Shown: in pieces, positions 44,771 through 56,784 of the stretch
How the letters are laid out: every line of letters starts with the position of its first letter
Numbering within the stretch: the stretch's first letter is position 1
Assembly (NCBI GenBank): GCA_030544215.1
Contig: JARZZO010000003.1
Span: 29,578,379-29,642,378 of the forward strand
Direction: 5' to 3'
From: Zantedeschia hybrid cultivar
Lineage: Eukaryota > Streptophyta > Magnoliopsida > Alismatales > Araceae
Length of the DNA stretch: 64,000 nucleotides
Made by a program: the position numbers and the translations under genes
The notes under the pieces: model-generated
The model's database searches: none
What the model saw: the letters and a program-made list of their open reading frames with translations, nothing else
Told to the model about the DNA's origin: nothing

Positions 44771-44785
44771 CTGGCTCTGATACCA
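44771..44785 (-). other. Copia-C primer-binding site (initiator tRNA-Met)
   Basis: Element strand TGGTATCAGAGCCAG one base from the 5' LTR. Confidence 0.93.
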
Positions 44786-44786
44786 C

Positions 44787-46338
44787 TGTTGGGTTTTCTC
44801 GGTTTCTCCGGATCGTTCACGCAGCGGAAAACAAAAATTTTACAGCGATCCGTTTCCCGTTTCGAAGAACTAAAATACGATAATCAGATTATCGAAGTTC
44901 TCACCGTGTGCGGATTCGAATCCGCAGCCGTTCGGTTCCGTCGGTGTGACACCGCAAGCCGCGCAAGCGCCCGGCCTCTAGCGAAGTCCACGCGATCCTC
45001 CCCGCGACGGATATCCTCGAGTTCGTCGTTCTTCGCAGCCCGCGAAACCTCCGCTGGTCGCCGCAATGATCGCCGCAGTGCGCGGACGATTTCCCGTCGA
45101 ACGGGATTCGAAGAAGCGGCGGGACAGATCTGGATCTGCCTGGACGCCAGAGGGAGACAGAAACTGAGGAGGGGCGGCCAGGGTTAGCAGCAGCTTGGCC
45201 TGCTCAGCCCGTTCGCTATGTTTTATACTAACTGCGCGGTTTTTCACAAAAACCCCCGGTTTATATAAAACCCACTTATTTATCCATCGCCTTGAGAATC
45301 ATTTGCGTGTGACCCTCTAGGCCCAAGTACCAGTCCAGTTAATGGCCCAACAAGCCCAGTGACTCCTCACTGTCTTTATTAATTAATTAATAACCCTTTA
45401 TTAATCAATTAATCAATCGAATTGATGTCGCACATCGAATTCGACCGGGCCTCCGATCACGTTGGGTGCCAAGCAACACCACGTGAACCCGGAAGGTATT
45501 TGGGGTTAAGTAACCCACTCTTGGAACCTTTCCGCCGTCAGTTACCGCGTGGATATAATCCTTCATTCGTACAATGCTCTCGAGTCAACTCAGGGTATGG
45601 CGAGCTGTCAAACCCTAACCGGTCGACTCACTTGGATTGGATGCCGCTGATGAATATCGGAAAACTCCTTTTCCGATATTATCGTCCGCCCTGGCCAGGG
45701 ACTTCCGCGCATCCTTCCCAGAGCATTCTCTCTCTAAGTACCGAGAGCGAATGATTCCTTATTGACACACAATTCCCTTCGACGGTATTCCGCTGCACCC
45801 AATCCTTGGCGTATTAGAATCCCGTGGCTAGAGATTCGTAGACCAAGGTCAAAGTACAGAAGTCCACCGCCAAGGTGTCCTTGGTGTCTCATGTCCGAGG
45901 ACCATCCACGCAACTGCGACAATAGAATCAAGCTGGTTGACAGTGAGGTACAATACCATCCAGCGATTCAGTCGGATCAGTTCAGTGAACTCATTCTCCA
46001 ATGAGCACCTACAGATTCGCCTTAGTGTCTCCACACAAGTGACTTATGAGATCAGTCACCCTCATCATATGAGCAGGAGTAATCTGTACTAGTCTAACCG
46101 GATATCCGATGTCCTTCTCGAATATCCTCCGACTAGGAACAATTAAGAATATGTGTGTTTAAGTGATCAGTCTCATTAGTATGATCTCATCATAATCTGA
46201 TCACTATAGCACATATTCACGGACTTCATTATGAAACGATAATTAACGTGATTTACACATAATGAATATTATGCCATTTTATTAATAATGAACGAGATTT
46301 ACATTGTTAGATTGGCTTGTAGGCCACCTAAACTAACA
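44787..46338 (-). repeat. Copia-C 5' LTR (1552 bp)
   Basis: Direct repeat of 37012-38562. A putative TATA, TAGTATAAAACAT, lies at 45218-45230 on the element strand. Confidence 0.95.
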
Positions 46339-46343
46339 GGTTC

Positions 46344-47679
46344 GTCCTCGCTCCCTCTTCAAGATCAGCACGCCCGCTAATGAATCTTTCTTTACCGCAA
46401 CAGTGTCTGGAACACGCAGACCGGAATTCCCGATGTTCGGGAATTGCGCGCTGCGGAGACGGGAAGACACCCAGCACTCTGAAGGGGGTGCCCAGAGGAG
46501 GAGGAGAGAGAGAGGGGGTTGGCCAGCAGGGAGAGCTCCTAGAGCTTGGCCCAGGGGTTTTACATATCATGTCTATATATTAGGTCGGCACGACTTTTCA
46601 CAAAAGTCTCCGAGTTAATATAAAACCCATTAAAACACCACCGACTGAGAATCTATTTGCGTGTGACCCTCTAGGCCTATTTACCAGTCCAATTTTCATC
46701 CTGTTAAGTCCAATAACACTTTATTGACTTATAGTAATTAATAAATATCTCACATTTAATTAATCACTTAATCGAATTAACATCTCATGTAAATTTGGCC
46801 GGACTTCCGACCAAGTTGGGTGCCAAGCAACACCGCATGATCCCGGAAGGTAATGGGGTTCAACAATCCACTCATGGAACCTGTCCATCCATAGTTACCG
46901 CGTGGCTATAATCCTTCATTCGCACAATGCTCTCGAGTCGACCTAGGGTATGGTCAACTGTTAAACCCTAGATGGTTAGCTCACTTGGATCAGACTCCTC
47001 TGTACAATATTAGAAAACACATTTTCTAATATTGTGTCTGCTCTGGCCAGAGACTCTTGCGGATCTATCCTAGAATGTTCTCTCTCCAGTTACTGAGAGC
47101 AAATGATCCTTTATTGAACGCATAATCACCTTCGAAGGTCTTCCGTTGGACCCAATCCTTGACTATTAGAGATCCCGTGGATAGGGATTCATGAGCCAAG
47201 GTCAAAGCCCAAAAGTCCACCGACAAGATGTCTTTGGTGTCTCAAGTCCAAGGATCAACCATGCCACTGTAACGATGAATCAAGCCGGCTGACATCAAGT
47301 AAATTACCATTCGACGATTCATGTCGCAGTTCAGTGAATTCATTGCCCCATGAGCACCTACATATTCACCATTATGTCTCCACACAAGTGACTAACGAGA
47401 TCAATCACCCTCATTATATGAGCTGGAATAACCTGTACTAGTTTTACCGGATGTTTGATGTCCTTAAACATCCTACGACTAGGAACAATTAAGAACGTGT
47501 GTTTATAAGTCATCAGTCTCATTATTATGATCTCATCATAATCCAATGACTATTGCACACATTCAAGGACTTCATTATGCGCAATGATAAACTCACCAAT
47601 CATCATAATGAATTAAGTGTCATTTATTAGTGAACCACATTGTGATAGGTGCCTATTGATTGGACACCTATATCCAATA
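46344..47679 (-). repeat. Copia-B 5' LTR, outer part
   Basis: Resumes after Copia-C and its second TSD copy. The expected LTR tip TATCCAACA reads TATCCAATA at 47671-47679 and is followed by PPT sequence instead of host DNA. Confidence 0.85.
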
Positions 47680-47774
47680 ATCTCCCACTTGAACTCAAGC
47701 CAATCACCTTCGAATTTGATTTCCATCAAATCTAGGTGATGCTCACATAAAATCTACGACACCTATATCCAACA
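47680..47774 (-). repeat. Extra PPT and LTR-tip segment at the outer end of the Copia-B 5' LTR
   Basis: 47680-47760 matches the internal sequence next to the Copia-B PPT (compare 30735-30815). It then jumps at a GAC to a second LTR tip (ACACCTATATCCAACA, 47759-47774) that abuts the TSD. Confidence 0.8.
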
Positions 47775-47779
47775 ACATC

Positions 47780-49440
47780 AACTTCCAAAGCCACTTGGAC
47801 ATAGTTTGAAGAGCTAAATATGTTTCAAACCCAAACCAACGTTCTCCTTAGGTCTACATATGCAAGCCCATGAGTTATCATAACCACCTCTCTTACTATC
47901 CCTCGATCCATACCAGAACCTAGCTCGAATAGAGTCTAGTTTCTTACTGACATATGAGGGAATCCTAAAGATAGAGAGGTAATATATAGGCAGAGAATCC
48001 AGGGCCGAGGTACACAGAGTCAGTCTGCCTCCAAAGAAAAGTAACCTCCCCTTCCAACCGGCAAGACGGCCCTTAAACCTCTACACCACCATCTCTCAGT
48101 CTCTGCATCGGAGCACTCTACGGGTGAGCAGCATCTATTCAGTTCCGACTGACACCCCATGATGAAGGCCACCCTATTCAGTTCCTACTCCCGAGCATTG
48201 ATTGCAATCAACTGACTTTTGCAGAAGTTGACAAAGAGCCCAGTTACCTCCTTAAGCAACTCCAAAAGAGCCTCGCAACAGATAATTTGCTCTATTCTGC
48301 AGGAAAGACGAGGATTGTGTGTCGGCACATTGAAGATGGGTGGCATATAGCCCCTACTGGGATGTCTAGATACCCCACAGAAGTCTCGAAGCCTCAGCTC
48401 CGTATCAAACTTTACTCAGAATATATGCCACTATAATGAAGAGGAGAGGCGACATATGGCCCCATGTCTAAGACCTCTCCCACTATGGAAGAAAGGTGTG
48501 GACTGCCTATTAATGAACACAGCAAAAGTGGCTGGGGGGATACGCTCCCTAATCCACTGGATCCATCTATCACCAAACCCTATGTTGGACAAAAGCTATA
48601 AAGGACACTTCCAGCTTATCCTATCTTACGCCTTTTCAAAATCCAATTTCAGCACTAGGGCACTCCTTTGATGCAGCTTTGTGGAGTGCAAAGCCTTATA
48701 AGCAACAAAGAAATTATCTTGGATGAATCTCCCTATGATGAAAGCTCCTTGGTTCCCACTAATCATTCTGCCTACCACCTTCTCAAGTCTAATAGCCAAA
48801 GCCATCGTGATAGTCTTGTAAACACCATTCAATAAGCTGATCGACATGAAATCTAATAAACAATCTACCCCTTCTTACTTAGGGATAAGAGCAGTGAATG
48901 TTTTGTTAATGCCCATGCGATGTGCCTGCCTTCTTGAAACTCAACAAAAGCCTGAAGAATATCTACTTGACAATATCCTAGCAGTGTTGGAAGAAAACCA
49001 GTGGAAAGCCATCCAAACCCCAAATGTTGCCCCTTGCAAGTGCAAAGATGGACCCCCTAATTTCCTCCTCTGTGAAAAGGCCTGATATACTCTCTCTCCT
49101 TTGCAGAGATGGAGGGGAGTAGGTCCAAGAGATGGAAGGCCTCCTAAAAGTATCCTCTGAGAAAAGCCTAAAGTAGAAGTAAAAAACATGCTCCCTTAAC
49201 TAAGGATCACTTGAACATCTGCTCTCCATCCTTAAGCACCCTAAGGTGATTCATCCTTCTCCTGCCTAAAGCCATGAAAATAAGCAGTACTATTGTCTCC
49301 CTCTTTGATCCATCTCTCCCTCAATCTCTGCTTCTAAAAAATCTCTTCTTTGAGAAAGATTTCATCAAAGTTTGCTAGAAGACTATCTCTACTTGCCTTG
49401 TCTACAGCATCCAACAAACATGCCTCCTCAAGGGCATTAA
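47780..49440 (-). pseudogene. LINE ORF2, reverse transcriptase part (decayed)
   Basis: Degenerate minus-strand L1-type RT. The clearest island is 48626-48847: SISLLNGVYKTITMALAIRLE, VVGRMISGNQGAFI, GRFIQDNFFVA and LVLKLDFEKA, which are the conserved RT blocks around the first catalytic Asp. Frames shift and stop elsewhere. Copia-B inserted downstream of RT; the ORF2 C-terminal tract continues at 28949-29180. Confidence 0.82.
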
Positions 49441-49620
49441 ATGGCTCCGGTTGCTCTATAATTTATTTATTTTTCTTTGAATGAAAGTTGTGGTATGTAC
49501 CACCAATTTTATTGAAATAAATAGAGGTAGTACATTCGAAATGAAATAAAAGGAGGATAAGAGAGGTTCTTATCCCTTAAATCAAAGAAAACCACAGTTC
49601 TATCCTTGGCCACTTTACGT
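49441..49620. other. AT-rich patch within the LINE
   Basis: Sequence such as ACCACCAATTTTATTG looks unlike the flanking ORF2 and could be a small insertion, perhaps a LINE 3' end. No clear termini. Confidence 0.25.
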
Positions 49621-50640
49621 AGGAGGGTCCTAAAAGCTCACTAGCTAGTGCGAGTGTAGGATAGTCTCTTAAGCTTCAGCGCAAGCCTGACCATAGCATT
49701 GGACCCCGGTGTATTCTTCTACCAGCTGTCAACAACCAAATCTAAGAAGCTTTCCTCTCTCAGCTAACATCTTTCCAATCTGAACCTTAGCCTCCTAGAA
49801 GAAGAACAATATGATCTCAGCAAAATAGGCTCATGATCCAAAGCTGTCCTAAGCAAGCACTCGGCCTACAAAAAAGGGTAGTGGTCTTCCCAATCCACTG
49901 ATATCGAGAACCTATCCAACCTAAAGAAGGATGGATCCTCCCTAAGGTTGGACCAAGTGAAGATGGCATTTGCTATCAAAACATCAACTAGATCTGCCTC
50001 TACAATGAAATCTCTGAGGTCCTCTATCTCCCTAGCAATATAAGACCTACCATTGCTTTCCTCCATTGACTTGATGGCATTAAAATCTCCTCCGAATATC
50101 ACACTCTGCATGCCTGTCATTAAAAACCAATAAGTTCCTCCCACAAGACTTTCTTGGCTATAGTACCTTAAGGACCATAAACACTTGTGAAGTCCCATTG
50201 GAAGATATTAGTAATATAGCGGAAAGTAAGAGACACCGAAGAGGGGCCTATATGTCTACATCCATCAATTTCTTCCATGACATACTCATTCCGCAACACC
50301 ATAATGCCCCATGCATTCCCCACTATAGGCGAGGCCGTCCTTTTAGTCAACTTATTGCCCCCAATCTCTCTTATTATCGCTTCCCCATCCCCTTACATTT
50401 TGTTCCTTGGATACATAAAATATACAATTCGTACCTCCTCACAAACTCCCTCACCGTCCCCCTCTTTTCATTCCCACATAACCTCCTAATATTCCACAAA
50501 ATAATTCTCATAATAAAGAAATTTTAAAGAGTCTCCTTCCCCCTCCCCCTACCTCCCCTCCTCCTCACTTCCCTTCTCTCTTCTAGATGATTTATCTCCG
50601 TTGGCCATCCGACGCAACCCCAGCTGCCACCTTGTTTGGA
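49621..50640 (-). pseudogene. LINE ORF2, endonuclease part (decayed)
   Basis: Apurinic-type endonuclease of an L1-like LINE. N-terminal motif region near 50168-50350 (AWGIMVL, YVMEEIDGCRHIG, FTSVYGP). C-terminal motifs at 49866-50198 (GGDFNAIKSMEE, FIVEADLVDV, NAIFTWSN, RLDRFSIS), then LDHEPILL near 49840 in place of the usual S-D-H. The enzyme nicks target DNA for target-primed reverse transcription. Broken by stops. No ORF1 was recognised upstream. Confidence 0.82.
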
Positions 50641-51840
50641 CCTGGCCTCGATCTCTCCTATAGCCTTTTGTTTTGTTTGTTGTTTTATTTGAAGAAATAT
50701 AGGTCATTTTTATTTATTTTTGTTTCTTGGACTATGAGAACTTGGGATTAGCCCTTAGAGAGTCTGAGACTTTGGATCAGACGAAGATCCGAGTATATGA
50801 CCTCTCTCTACTAATCTCAATTAGTGTTAATTATGTCGATCACCGATTGACGACCCTTGATTAACTATTTGTTGATACCCTTGTAATATACAATACTCTA
50901 CTACGTACAACACATGCATATAAAGATATATTTTAGGTTGAGCCTTTGGCCTCACCTAAGCTTAAGATAGGTTTATGATGGGTTGGGAGGCTTTTAAAGG
51001 GTTTTGGATTGACTTCGAGTTATCTGGATTGATTATGTATATTCTAAACTCATAAGGATATTTTCGTAATTATGTTAAGTTGGAAAGTGTAGGGGCATTA
51101 TGGTTAGTTTAGTGTTTGAGATGCAGTTTAGTGATCTAGGAAAGTTCTAAAAACCTTAGGAAATGTTTTTGAATTGTTTTTGGGTGTGTTTGGGTTGGAA
51201 AAGTATTTTGGTAATCTTGGATTAATATGGGTTTTATAGTTAACATGTTTTTGGTTGATTACAACTTTTTGTAGTTTTTCTATGATTTTTAGTGTATGAG
51301 GGGCATTTTAGTAATTTTGACCCTTAATTAGGGTTTTGAGGGTATTAGAGATATGTTCGAGGCTTTTTACATTTTTAGGATTTTTCTCTAATTTTTACTG
51401 ATTTTCATGAGTGGAAGGGTATTTTAGTCATTTTAGATTAACTCCATAATTAGATGAATTATTAAGAGTTATAATGATGTTTTATATGTTTTAAACACAT
51501 TAAGTATAGGTTACATGTTAAGTATGAGAGTGTATTAGGTTTTATTAATCGAGGGTTGGGTTAGACTTAGGTACATTTTAAAGCTTTTGTTAGTTTTAAG
51601 GAATAAGTCAAGGACATTTAAGTCATTAATTGCATGACTAATTAGATGCTTGATTAGTTAAGTGTGTGATTAATTAGATGTAAGCTTAATTAGATGCATG
51701 CTTAAATCTACACACATACAAAGACATGCATGCATCAAGCATTAGAACAATATAGACAACACATCATTTTATTAAACTTTCGGCAGCGTACAGACTTATA
51801 TGTCCTCGAATTTACAACGAAATTTCGGTAGAATTTTCTC
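50641..51840. other. AT-rich non-coding stretch, probable old repeat
   Basis: No gene seen. A degenerate motif like GGGCATTTTAGTAATTTT recurs near 51050, 51090, 51205, 51300 and 51415. Such motifs are common in LTRs of plant gypsy chromoviruses, but no LTR ends were found. Confidence 0.3.
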
Positions 51841-52123
51841 TCAAGAAAACCTTGAAAAGGAAACACAAAAGGGCCTCCTCTTCCTCCGTACACATGAACT
51901 TGTAAGGAGCACTAAGTTTGTGTCATTGAACCAGCATAATTTCCCCTTATGAGCTATGTAGGCCAGTGGGCATGCTTTTGATCTCCCCTTTGGGGGATAT
52001 TTCCAGGCGACTGGGGACTCAACCGGTGACACCCCCCACCATTTTTCCCAAGAGAGAGAGATGAGAAAGAGTTGAGAGGGGGAGGGGACCAACTGGTGGG
52101 GGGTGCCACCGATTGGCCAATTG

Positions 52124-52156
<33 letters not shown>

Positions 52157-54360
52157 TGCAACCGGTGGATACCTCCCTAGTTCTCTTTCTCTTTCTTTAA
52201 TTCATATGGGGGAGAGAAAGCATTAAATGAGAGAGCTCTCTTGTGATGCAAGGCCATTAAGAGGCTATAAAACTCCTCTATCTTTCCCCCTCCTCTTAAT
52301 TTAATGGGGAAAGAAAGCCTCCCCCATTATTAGGGCAATCATTAGAGCACTAAAGAATTCTCTACTAGTGGAGAGGCCATTAACTTGGGACCTCCATTGG
52401 AGTATTAAAAGCTCTTATTTCAAAGTCATTGATGGCCATAAACCCTTTCTTTTTCTTTTTCCTTTTTTTGTATTTAATGGAGGAGATGACCCCCCCCCCC
52501 CACCTGCCAGTAGGAGTGTGCTTGTAAGCAAGAGGGGCTTCTTTGGCATTTAATGGGGGCAGGACCCCCACCAATGGGGATTCCAGATGGGAACAGATGG
52601 GGGATCTGGCCTCCCTCTTTTCTCATTTCTTTATTGCCCCATCTCTCTTTCTCCTTTTTCTACATTTAATGAAGGAAACCCCCCCCCCTTCCCCCCCACC
52701 TGGCTGCCTCATGCTGGGCTGCTTCTTTGCCTTTTGCAGGCCCATTTACTTGGATTGTCTTGGCCTACCTTGACTAAATTTTTGGGCCCACTTTGGCTGA
52801 CTTTTGGGGGCTGACCTTGACTAATTTTTCTGGGGGCTATCTTAGACCATTTTGATTGCCTCTTGGACCTTTTATTGGGGCTGATTTTGGGCCCATGGGA
52901 GCCTCTAAATCCAAGGTAAAAACCCCAAGCCCGGCTCATATCTTGTGCATGTCTATATGACATGCATACATCATATGCCTTTTTTGTATTAAATGACAAC
53001 ATGCATGTGCATGTTTATATATTTTGTCATGTATATAAAAATTTTTGGCCAACAAATGCTCCCCATGGGACATGTACCGGAGGCGACGATGAAGGCACGT
53101 GTCTCGTGTCGTTTTTGCCGCAAGAAGTCCTCATTTTGCATTCTCGAAGAGCTCTCACGTGTAGAGTATTAGTGCCGTCCCATTGACTTCTCGAGCCTTG
53201 CCTTATTTGTTTAAGGCTCCTAAAGGAAGCTATAGTTTTGTCTCGCATATGCCAAGCGATGCATCGCTTTGACTTGCTATGCATATGTTCCATCTGAACT
53301 TATCTGGGTTCCGATGACCCTCAATTTTGGTACTCAGGTGCCTCAAGATACGTCTAGGGAAGCCTCATTTTCATGACTTTTCTGCTCTCTGGGTCCACTC
53401 AAAAGTGACCAATCCCTCTAATTATAGGAATCTTATTGGCCTTCGCGACTTGGAGGTTCCTCAAGAGTTGATGCCGCTCAAATCTTTCATATTTACTCGA
53501 TTTCGAGGGATCTCATAGCCTTCATGATATGGAGACTCCTTAAGAATATATGGGCGAGTCACTTGATTCTTTCGGCATTTGCTCTATTTTGGGGTATCAG
53601 TACCTTATCTCGGCATTTCCAAAAGCTCCACATGAAGCGTTCTGAATTGGCTTAATATCTGGTGCATAGTAATTTGGCCTTGTCTTCCGACTCCATTAGG
53701 ACACTGTTGTTTTTGTGTGTCGAGACTTCTATTGCAACTTTATGACGCCTATTTTCTCTCTCTATCTTTCTATAGCTTGTTGTCTTTCTACTCATGACCA
53801 ATGCGTGAGATCTTCTTTTGGTGGGACACGAGGACGACAATATTCTAACTCCGCTAATTGCTGAACAGCCTTTCGCCGATGCAGGCTAAGATTGAGTCTA
53901 TCGAGGTAGCCAACGTAGCTTTCTGCTCACCAAGATCAGAAGGATACCGTCCTTTCTAGTATAGCAGATAAGGAATCTCAGATTGTCGCTCTACACCTAC
54001 ATGCACAGATTCTTGAAGATCTGTTGGAGGAGAACTCCCATTTTCTAACAGCCATCGATTACTGCCTCAACGTGCTTTTTGAAGATGTGGTAGAATCTCT
54101 CCAAAGGCTTGAAGTTCTCCATTCACTAGTAGACGGTCTATCACAACCTCTGGCGGGACATGGCTCTTCCTCGCGCCAGAGTTGCTTTGCCTTCTTTGTA
54201 GTTATTATCTCACCCATTTCGTTTGAGAACGAGAACTTAAGTTATCCCGAGGGCTTATCTCAGGCTTTGCCATTGCTTCAGTGTATTACAAACGCTCTTT
54301 TGAAGATCAATGCTAAGCTCAATAATATGAACTCTTTGTTATATGTTGCATGTATATTTT
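51841..54360. other. Non-coding stretch of uncertain origin
   Basis: Nothing recognisable as a gene. Holds a poly-G run (52126-52154), C runs near 52490 and 52680, and ordinary mixed sequence. Short open frames (for example 54024-54407, plus) resemble nothing I know. Confidence 0.3.
52126..52154 (+). repeat. Poly-G tract (about 29 G)
   Basis: Uninterrupted G run between TTGTT and TTTGCAACC. Confidence 0.9.
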
Positions 54361-54585
54361 TTTTCCAATTAATACTAGCGCCTTATCAGATTTTTTTCCA
54401 GCATTAGCCTCCTCTTACTTTTGCCTACATGCCCTTTTGAATTTTTATGCAGCAGGTTACCTAATTTTGCCTAAGGTGTCCCTTTAGATTTTCACCTTAA
54501 CTGGATTTGAGACTTTTTTACCTTTAACCGATCCCTTTGGGGGCTAAACCGATCAAGTCCGTTGGGGCACCTTGTTTTTAAGCCT

Positions 54586-54618
<33 letters not shown>

Positions 54619-54860
54619 AAACACTAACACCAATGCCTTTTTAGGTTTTCGCTAACATTAGCCCTCTATTACTTTTGCCTATATGCCCTTTCGGATTTTT
54701 ATGCAACAACGTTATTTAATTTTGTCTAAGGCGTCCTTTCGAATTTTCACCTTAGTTGAGCTTGAGATCTTTTTACCCTTAACTAATCCCTTTAGAAGTA
54801 GGACCGATTAAGTCCATCAGAGTACCTCATTTTTTTTCAGCCCCTTGTCTTTTTTTCCTT
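54360..54860. repeat. Two diverged copies of a repeat of about 200 bp
   Basis: 54390-54585 and 54640-54860 share an order of phrases: CATGCCCTTT, TTTTTATGCA, TTTTCACCTTA, CCTTTAACCGATCCCTTT and AAGTCC near the end. A third copy lies at 56575-56785. The first ends in a CT microsatellite (about 54586-54616). Confidence 0.7.
54586..54616 (+). repeat. CT microsatellite
   Basis: About 14 CT units at the end of a copy of the 200-bp repeat. Confidence 0.9.
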
Positions 54861-55119
54861 TTTTCTTTTTAATTTTGGTTCGATAGGGAACTTGACGGTG
54901 TACCTCATTTTTTTCAACCCCTTGTCTTTTTTTTTTCTTTTGGTTCGGTAGGGAACTACAGCTTCCTAAAGCGCCGGAATGATGAGTGGTGAAATTTTGA
55001 TGGGACTTTGTGTGTTTGTGGCTGCCTACGGACAAAGGTTCTAGGTAGTCGTGAATTTTGGGTTTGCGATGCCCAAGGCGGACAAGGATTTTAGAATACC
55101 ACAGCTCCCAAGGCCGATA

Positions 55120-55575
55120 AAAATCTATTTTGTGGTAGGAAATAGTGGCTTCCTTGATAGGAATTTATTTGGTGGTAAGGAATTGAGGCTCTTCTGAGGG
55201 CCGATAAGGATACATCTGGTAGGGAATCGAGGCTTCCCTGAAAATCAATAAGGATGTATCTGTGATAGGAAATTGAGGCTTCCCTGAGGACTGATAAGAA
55301 TATATTTTTGGTATGGACTTGAGACTCCTTTGAGGGCTGATAGGAATCTATTTTGTGGTGGGGAGTTGAGGCTCTTCTGGGAACTGATAAGGAATTTCTA
55401 CGGTGGGAAATTGGGGCTTCCCTAAGGACTGATAAGGAATTTTTGGTAGGGAATTGAGGCTTCCCTAAGAACCGATAAGAAATTTCTTGTAGGGAATTGA
55501 GGCTTCCATGAGAACCGATAAGGAAATTTTTGTAAGGAATTGAGGCTTCCCTGAGAGTCAATAAGGATAGTGGAT
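55120..55575 (-). repeat. Minisatellite array 1, about ten units of 42-47 bp
   Basis: Units resemble GAATTGAGGCTTCCCTGAGG followed by a variable GATAAGGAA tract. The open frame 55091-55579 on the minus strand is a product of the repeat. Confidence 0.85.
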
Positions 55576-55599
55576 ACAAAGACTTTGACGGAACTTACG

Positions 55600-55835
55600 A
55601 TTTTTGGAGTTTCCAAGGAAACAACGCTCTAGGTAGCCATGAATTTTGGGATACAACAGCTCTCAGAGACTAATGATTTTGAGATACCACGCCTCCCGAG
55701 GACGCAAGGATTTTGGGATACTATGCTTCCTGGGGGTGCAAAGATTTTAGGATACTACGCTTTGCAGAGGCGTAAGGATTTTGGGATACTATACCTCCCG
55801 AAAGAGTAAAATATTGATTTTTTTTTTTTTTCAAA
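55600..55835 (-). repeat. Minisatellite array 2, about five units near 40 bp
   Basis: Units contain GGATTTTGGGATACTA and CTCCCGAGG-like parts. Confidence 0.7.
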
Positions 55836-56030
55836 GGATGTGACCCTTCCCTTGGTCATAGATGTCAGGATGCTCGTTGTCAAAGAATGTGGTGCTTCAC
55901 GTGGTCAAAGACGTCGGGATTTCTATTTTAAGAGGATGTGGCACTTCCCTTGGTCGAAGACATTGGATTCATGTTCGTCAAATGTGGTGCTCCCTGTGGT
56001 CGTAGGCATTGGAGTTCATTACATCGCTTT
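55835..56030 (-). repeat. Minisatellite array 3, about four units near 48 bp
   Basis: Units contain GGATGTGGCACTTCCCTTGG or close variants, followed by TCAAAGAC and a GT/GG-rich part. Confidence 0.7.
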
Positions 56031-56574
56031 GTTGACGACTTTGACATCTGGCGACCGCAGTGGGACTATGAATCTTGAGTCCCTCCCAAGATATAATGGC
56101 TCTCAAGGGCCGGAGTTTTTGCTGAATTTTGAGATACAATGGCTCCCTAAACTAAGGATTAGTTGAATCTGTGAAAAGAGATTATCAGGAAGGACAAGAG
56201 ATTTTGGCAAAAAGGTGGAGTGCTCCCTTTGACCATATCAAGTGAGGAATCAAGCTTCCCACTTCCTTATCGAGTCAGGAGGACGTTGTCATCGTCACCT
56301 AAGTCGTAGCCCTTTATGGGAGTATTCCCATGTCACCAGAGTGATACTAAGGATTTTCTCGTCATTTGCAACTCTGATATCTCCCCCCCCCCCATGGTAA
56401 GGATGTGGAAAAATGTGATCCCTACCTAGGACAGGCTGAGAGAGTTCTCCCCCCACCGGGGTATGCCTATATGTGTATATGTATATTTTTTAACACACTT
56501 GACATGAACGACTTCTATAAGCCATACCTCGATGAGTTGCTAAATGATGATGATTTTTTTCTTTTTTTTATACT

Positions 56575-56784
56575 AACATTGGCGCCCTTGTGGGTTTTCA
56601 CCGAAGCTAGCCCCTTCTTATTTTTGTATGTGCACCCTCGCGAGTTTTCACACAACATGGTTTGCTCATTTTTGTCTGAGGCACCCTTTCAGGTTTTCAC
56701 CTTAGCCGAACCTTTCTGCCCTTAATCGATCTGTTCTGAGGGTGAGACTAATTAAGTCCATCGGGGAATCTCATTTTTTAAGTC

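Larger units (their letters stand above)
41997..44786 (-). other. Copia-C leader (2.8 kb, structured, non-coding)
   Basis: From PBS to gag ATG, in element order: about 370 bp of ordinary sequence, a GC-rich block (44040-44400), an AT-rich hairpin array (about 43340-43870), roughly 800 bp with few features, then four hairpins (42179-42501). Many short AUG frames exist but none is convincing. Confidence 0.8.
37012..46338 (-). mobile_element. Copia-C: young copia (Angela/Tork-type) element with nearly open pol
   Basis: 9327 bp, minus strand, TSD GGTTC at 37007-37011 and 46339-46343. LTRs 37012-38562 and 44787-46338. By eye I count about 12 substitutions and one indel between them (about 0.8%), so it is the youngest insertion seen here. 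Pol is open except for one TAG in RT, but Gag is reduced to a short N-terminus and a mutated zinc knuckle. The 2.8 kb leader has the full set of structured arrays. The integrase and RT resemble the Angela (BARE-like) group, whose members also have long leaders. Confidence 0.94.
29186..47774 (-). mobile_element. Copia-B: old, decayed copia element inserted in a LINE
   Basis: Minus strand. 3' LTR 29186-30734, internal region 30735-36777, 5' LTR 36778-37011 plus 46344-47774 (split by Copia-C). Flanks ATATC (29181-29185) and ACATC (47775-47779) are a target duplication with one C/T change. The LTRs differ by many substitutions, so it is older than Copia-A and Copia-C. The coding region is dead. 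The leader keeps the same layout as in the other two elements. The 5' LTR outer end carries about 95 extra bases, described separately. Confidence 0.9.

Noticed and set aside
54024..54407. 127-codon plus-strand open frame
   Set aside because: No recognisable motif, lies in repeat-rich DNA and runs into one of the 200-bp repeats; not supported as a gene.
55091..55579. 162-codon open frame on the minus strand
   Set aside because: It is wholly a translation of minisatellite units.
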